A stretch of DNA of 8,179 nt from Bacteroidota bacterium. Its GTDB lineage: Bacteria > Bacteroidota > Bacteroidia > Chitinophagales > Chitinophagaceae. Both the position numbers and the translations under genes were made by a program. Below are positions 5,569 to 8,179 of this stretch, one piece after another. The stretch spans positions 1 to 8,179 of the forward strand of contig JAEVYV010000058.1 in the NCBI GenBank assembly GCA_023392575.1, in the 5' to 3' direction. The notes under the pieces are model-generated. The model saw only the letters and a list, made by a program, of their open reading frames with translations, was not told the DNA's origin and did no database searches. Within the stretch, counting starts at the first letter, position 1. Every line of letters starts with the position of its first letter.

Positions 5569-6375
5569 ATGAGTAAGAAAGCTGTTTACGGAATTATCAT
5601 CGCTGTGCTGCTGCCCCTGATCGGCTATTTTTCATTGAAACGGGCAACCGAGGAAACCGTGGCCATGCCCCGGCATTACATTCCTGATTCGGTTGTTATC
5701 CGAACCGAAAACGGCAAGCAATACCAAGACACCATCTGGCACCGTCTGCCCGAATTCAACCTGACCAACCAATTGGGACAGGCCGTATCGTGGAACGACC
5801 TGGAAGGCAAGGTGGTGGTGGCCGATTTCTTTTTTACCCACTGTCCCACCATTTGCCCCGGCCTCACCAACAACATGAAAAAGCTGCAGGAGGGCATCAA
5901 AAAAAGCGACCGGGCCGGCGACCGGCAGCCGGACTTTATTCAGTTTCTGTCCTTCAGCATCGACCCCGAACGGGACAGCGTGCCGCAGTTAAAAAAATGG
6001 GCCGACCGTTTTCAGATCGATCCCCAAAACTGGTGGCTGCTCACCGGCGACCGCAACGAGATCTACGACCTTTCCATCAACCACCTCAAGCTGCTGGCCC
6101 AGGACGGCGGACCGGTGGATTCGAATTTTTTGCACACCGATTTTTTTGTGTTGATTGACAAAAACCGCAACATCCGGGGCTACTACCACGGACTGGATGA
6201 AAACGACCTGTCCCGCCTTTCGGAGGACATTGTTTTGTTGTCTTTGGAAAAAGATCCGCACAAAAAGTTTTTTCTGGCCGGCAAGCTGGAGCTGATTGCT
6301 GTTGTTTTTGTCATTGCCGCCATCGGCCTTGTGGTACTTTTAAAGTTTTTAAAAAGGGAGGATAAAAAAGCATGA
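5569..6375 (+). CDS. sco: SCO1/SenC/PrrC family copper chaperone
   Basis: This 268-aa membrane-anchored thioredoxin-fold protein would bind copper and deliver it to, or reduce, the CuA site of CoxB. The Cu-binding motif is C92-P-T-I-C96-P, and the third ligand is His189 in FLHTDFF. SIDPERDSV (130-138) is another family block. An N-terminal signal anchor spans about 5-22, placing the domain in the periplasm. Unlike classic Sco1, it has a second hydrophobic segment near the C-terminus (about 240-260) followed by KREDKKA, so both ends should be in the cytoplasm with the thioredoxin domain between them. The stop overlaps the next start as ATGA (6372-6375), pointing to translational coupling with the DUF420 gene. 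The function fits the adjacent oxidase operon. Confidence 0.95.
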   Translation: MSKKAVYGIIIAVLLPLIGYFSLKRATEETVAMPRHYIPDSVVIRTENGKQYQDTIWHRLPEFNLTNQLGQAVSWNDLEGKVVVADFFFTHCPTICPGLTNNMKKLQEGIKKSDRAGDRQPDFIQFLSFSIDPERDSVPQLKKWADRFQIDPQNWWLLTGDRNEIYDLSINHLKLLAQDGGPVDSNFLHTDFFVLIDKNRNIRGYYHGLDENDLSRLSEDIVLLSLEKDPHKKFFLAGKLELIAVVFVIAAIGLVVLLKFLKREDKKA

Positions 6376-6950
6376 ACCTGAGCATTCCAAAGAACGACCG
6401 CAAAGCGTCCCTTCTTATTATTTCTTTTTCGATTGTCGTCTTCATCGCCGTAACGATTTTGGAACGGGTCACGCTGGATGTCGACCTGGGTTTTGACCCC
6501 CATGTGTTTGCCCTGGCCAACGCAGTAATCAACACCATCGTATCGGTTTTATTGGTGGTGGGATTGATCGCGGCCAAAGCCGGAAATTTCAAAACGCATA
6601 AAAACATCATGCTGACGGCCATCGGGCTTTCCGTGATTTTCCTGGTGATCTATGTGCTGCATCATTTGTTTGCCGGCTCTACCTGGTACGGCGATACGGA
6701 CAAGAATGGAATTGTGGACGAAGCCGAAAAAGCGGCGGCTGGTGGCATGCGGTACGTTTATTTCTTTTTATTGGGCACCCATATTTTGCTTGCCGGTATT
6801 TCGCTGCCCTTTATTTTGTTTACCGCTTACCGGGCCCTGATCAATGAAAATGCCCGCCATCGCAAAATTGCCCGCATCACCTGGCCCATGTGGTTTTATG
6901 TAGCGGTCAGCGGGCCGCTGGTGTACCTGATGATCAGCAAGTTTTATTAG
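6372..6950 (+). CDS. DUF420 membrane protein (CtaM/YozB-like)
   Basis: This 192-aa protein has five predicted helices (about 14-30, 47-69, 80-99, 128-152, 171-189). Conserved-looking polar residues typical of DUF420 are His44, His76 (KTHKNIM), His97-His98, His137 (GTHI), His163 and the closing P-x-W-x-Y...G-P-x-x-Y block. S. aureus CtaM, a DUF420 member, is required for heme-copper oxidase activity, and coupling to sco supports a maturation role here. The loop between helices 3 and 4, predicted periplasmic by the positive-inside rule, contains a 12-residue EF-hand-like loop: D108, D110, N112, G113, V115, D116, E119. Family assignment is strong. The exact step in assembly is not known from sequence. 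Confidence 0.88.
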   Translation: MNLSIPKNDRKASLLIISFSIVVFIAVTILERVTLDVDLGFDPHVFALANAVINTIVSVLLVVGLIAAKAGNFKTHKNIMLTAIGLSVIFLVIYVLHHLFAGSTWYGDTDKNGIVDEAEKAAAGGMRYVYFFLLGTHILLAGISLPFILFTAYRALINENARHRKIARITWPMWFYVAVSGPLVYLMISKFY

Positions 6951-6986
6951 CAGCGAATGGCTTGTCTTTAACCTGCCTCAGGGGCA

Positions 6987-7023
6987 ATTGCGCTGCAGCA
7001 TGCGGAGCTGCAATCCCTTCTTT
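6987..7023 (+). terminator. Possible weak terminator after the DUF420 gene
   Basis: ATTGCGCT (6987-6994) can pair with AGC-t-GCAAT (7006-7014) as an 8-bp stem with a single-base bulge, followed by CCCTTCTTT. The T-tract is interrupted, so termination strength is doubtful. The position, 37 bases after the stop, is right. Confidence 0.3.
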
Positions 7024-7138
7024 GGAAAGCTTTCCTTCGGCAAAGAAAAGGTTGGCTTGTGTAAAAAAAGGCAAGCCGCTTTGGGATTTTCTTTAACCGC
7101 ACACGGCCAAAGAAATTGGATGAACGGTGACCTTTGGG

Positions 7139-7169
7139 TTGCTTCTCCCGGAAAACCTTAGTATTTTTC
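7139..7169 (+). promoter_or_regulatory. Candidate promoter of the AsmA-like gene
   Basis: TTG (7139-7141), a 20-base spacer and TATTTTTC (7162-7169) match the TTG/N17-23/TAnnTTTG pattern with one mismatch in the last base. The start codon is 28 bases downstream. An upstream TTTG (7133-7136) would give a spacer of 25. Confidence 0.4.
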
Positions 7170-7197
7170 ACCCTTGTAAAACACCCACCCAAATCTT

Positions 7198-8179
7198 ATG
7201 AAAAAGGTTTTAAAGTACACAGGCATTGGATTGCTTACCCTTCTGGTTCTGGCTTTTTTGCTTCCCGTTCTTTTCAAAGGAAAGATTGTAAAACTGGTTA
7301 AGGCGGAGATCAACAAAAACATTGAAGCAACGGTTGATTTCAAAGATGTAAGCCTGTCGCTGTTTCGGCATTTCCCCAAACTTTCCATCGGTCTCCAGGA
7401 CATTTCGGTAGTGGGCCTCCATGAATTTAAAAAAGACACGCTGCTCAGTGCAAAGATTGTGGATGTTTCGGTCAACCTCCTGAGTCTGTTTCAGGCCACG
7501 GATATGAAAGTGCACGGCGTGTACTTGGAGTCACCACGCATTCATGCCCTGGTCACTAAGGAGGGCAAGGCCAATTGGGACATCACCAGGGCCGATAGCA
7601 CCGAAGCAACCGCCAGCGAGCCTTCGGCCTTTCAGGTAAAACTGGAGAAGTACGCCATCAAAAACGCCTACGTTTATTACAAAGACGAAAGCAGCGATAT
7701 GAGCGCTGAAATCATAGGGCTCAACCACGAAGGCAGCGGTGATTTTACCCAGGACCTGTTTACCCTGGCCACCAAAACCCGGGCGGCTTCCGCCAATTTT
7801 ACCTACGGGGGCATTCCTTACTTGGTCAGCGCCCAAACGGATATTGCCGCCGACCTGGAGATTGATAACAACAAGAGCAAGTACGCTTTTAAGAACGCAG
7901 CCCTTTCGGTGAACGACCTGAAGCTGGTGGCCAATGGGTTTATGCAATTGGACAACGACAGCACCTACACCATGGACATCAGCGTGGATGCTCCCTCCAA
8001 CGAGTTTAAAAATATTTTGTCTTTGGTGCCGGCTATTTACAAAAATGATTTTGACAAGCTGAAAACCAGCGGTACGGCTTCTTTCAAAGGATTTGTAAAA
8101 GGCGTGTACAGTCCTACGCAGCTTCCGGCGTATAACATCAACCTCGATGTTAAAGACGGCTTCTTTCAATACCCTGATC
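7198..8179 (+). CDS. AsmA family protein, N-terminal part (3' partial)
   Basis: The frame is open from ATG 7198 to the window end (327 full codons, no stop), so the protein continues beyond it. A short positive N-terminus (MKKVLKY) and a hydrophobic helix at about 8-26 form a signal anchor. After it come KGKIVKLVKAEINKNI and DFKDVSLSLFRHFPKLSIGL (about 48-67), the typical AsmA start with repeated beta-strand sequence, followed by a N-W-D-I motif (about 126-129). AsmA-like proteins are inner-membrane-anchored periplasmic proteins, thought to act in lipid transport between membranes or in outer-membrane biogenesis. The gene has its own candidate promoter and is not obviously linked to the oxidase. 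The family call rests on architecture and characteristic motifs. The substrate cannot be stated. Confidence 0.87.
   Translation, partial: MKKVLKYTGIGLLTLLVLAFLLPVLFKGKIVKLVKAEINKNIEATVDFKDVSLSLFRHFPKLSIGLQDISVVGLHEFKKDTLLSAKIVDVSVNLLSLFQATDMKVHGVYLESPRIHALVTKEGKANWDITRADSTEATASEPSAFQVKLEKYAIKNAYVYYKDESSDMSAEIIGLNHEGSGDFTQDLFTLATKTRAASANFTYGGIPYLVSAQTDIAADLEIDNNKSKYAFKNAALSVNDLKLVANGFMQLDNDSTYTMDISVDAPSNEFKNILSLVPAIYKNDFDKLKTSGTASFKGFVKGVYSPTQLPAYNINLDVKDGFFQYPD

Larger units (their letters stand above)
6951..7197. other. Intergenic region rich in inverted repeats
   Basis: I see no credible gene in these 247 bases. They contain the palindrome GGAAAGCTTTCC (7024-7035), the inverted pair GGCTTG/CAAGCC (7054-7059, 7072-7077), TTCTTTGG/CCAAAGAA (7018-7025, 7107-7114) and AATCCC/GGGATT (7012-7017, 7083-7088). 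The last pair is followed by TTTTCTTT. Short ORFs here are not supported by similarity or spacing. The region may be a degenerate dispersed repeat or a complex terminator. The last 60 bases hold the probable promoter of the AsmA-like gene. Confidence 0.5.

Noticed and set aside
6652..7096. Short + strand frames overlapping DUF420 and the following gap (6652-6840, 6890-7096)
   Set aside because: Both begin inside the DUF420 gene in another frame, and the second runs into repeat-rich spacer. No motifs or start signals.
7531..8169. 212-codon open frame on the minus strand near the window end
   Set aside because: It lies opposite the AsmA-like frame, which stays open from 7198 to the edge with a signal anchor and family motifs. 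The minus product shows no family features.
1..8179. CRISPR array, tRNA/rRNA genes, insertion sequence, prophage or defence genes
   Set aside because: No spaced direct repeats, no cloverleaf or rRNA-like sequence, no transposase or phage motifs. All recognisable genes are respiratory or envelope-related.

Overview
The window carries the distal part of an aa3-type (A-family) cytochrome c oxidase operon, its assembly genes, and the start of an unrelated envelope gene. All genes are on the + strand. The organism looks like a member of the Bacteroidota, most likely Chitinophagaceae or a close relative. Reasons: the CuA site reads C-D-Q-M-C-G-K-G-H-Y-S-M, with Gln where proteobacterial and mitochondrial proteins have Glu. 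CtaD has a His-rich N-terminus. Gene order is coxB-ctaD-cyoE-coxIII-coxIII-coxIV, followed by sco-DUF420. Starts mostly lack a clear Shine-Dalgarno sequence and have A/T-rich leaders, and candidate promoters resemble the Bacteroidota TTTG/TAnnTTTG type. The taxonomic call rests on remembered family features, not on a search.

Layout: 1-455 is the 3' end of coxB (subunit II, CuA domain). 479-2296 is ctaD (subunit I, with all heme and CuB ligands). 2348-3283 is cyoE/ctaB (heme O synthase). 3359-3925 is a short subunit III-type protein. 4073-4945 is a second, longer subunit III with a soluble insertion. 4972-5403 is a small subunit IV. A textbook intrinsic terminator (5427-5468) closes this unit. 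A second unit, 5569-6950, holds an SCO copper chaperone and a DUF420 membrane protein joined by an ATGA stop/start overlap. A 247-base gap full of inverted repeats follows, then an AsmA-like gene (from 7198) that runs off the window.

How the genes work together: CoxB accepts electrons at CuA and CtaD reduces O2 at heme a3/CuB while pumping protons. The two subunit III proteins and subunit IV complete the membrane complex. CyoE farnesylates heme b to heme O, the precursor of heme A. The heme A synthase gene is not in the window. Sco would deliver copper to CuA, and DUF420 proteins such as S. aureus CtaM are linked to maturation of heme-copper oxidases.

This is mainly ordinary respiratory DNA and I do not see a new defence or mobile system. 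The observations most worth a second look are an EF-hand-like Ca-binding loop in the periplasmic loop of the DUF420 protein, a run of hairpins and palindromes in nearly every intergenic gap of the operon (one with a GNRA loop, one ending 7 bases before a start codon), a recurring GTTTGCAAAC palindrome, and a long inverted repeat overlapping the candidate sco promoter.
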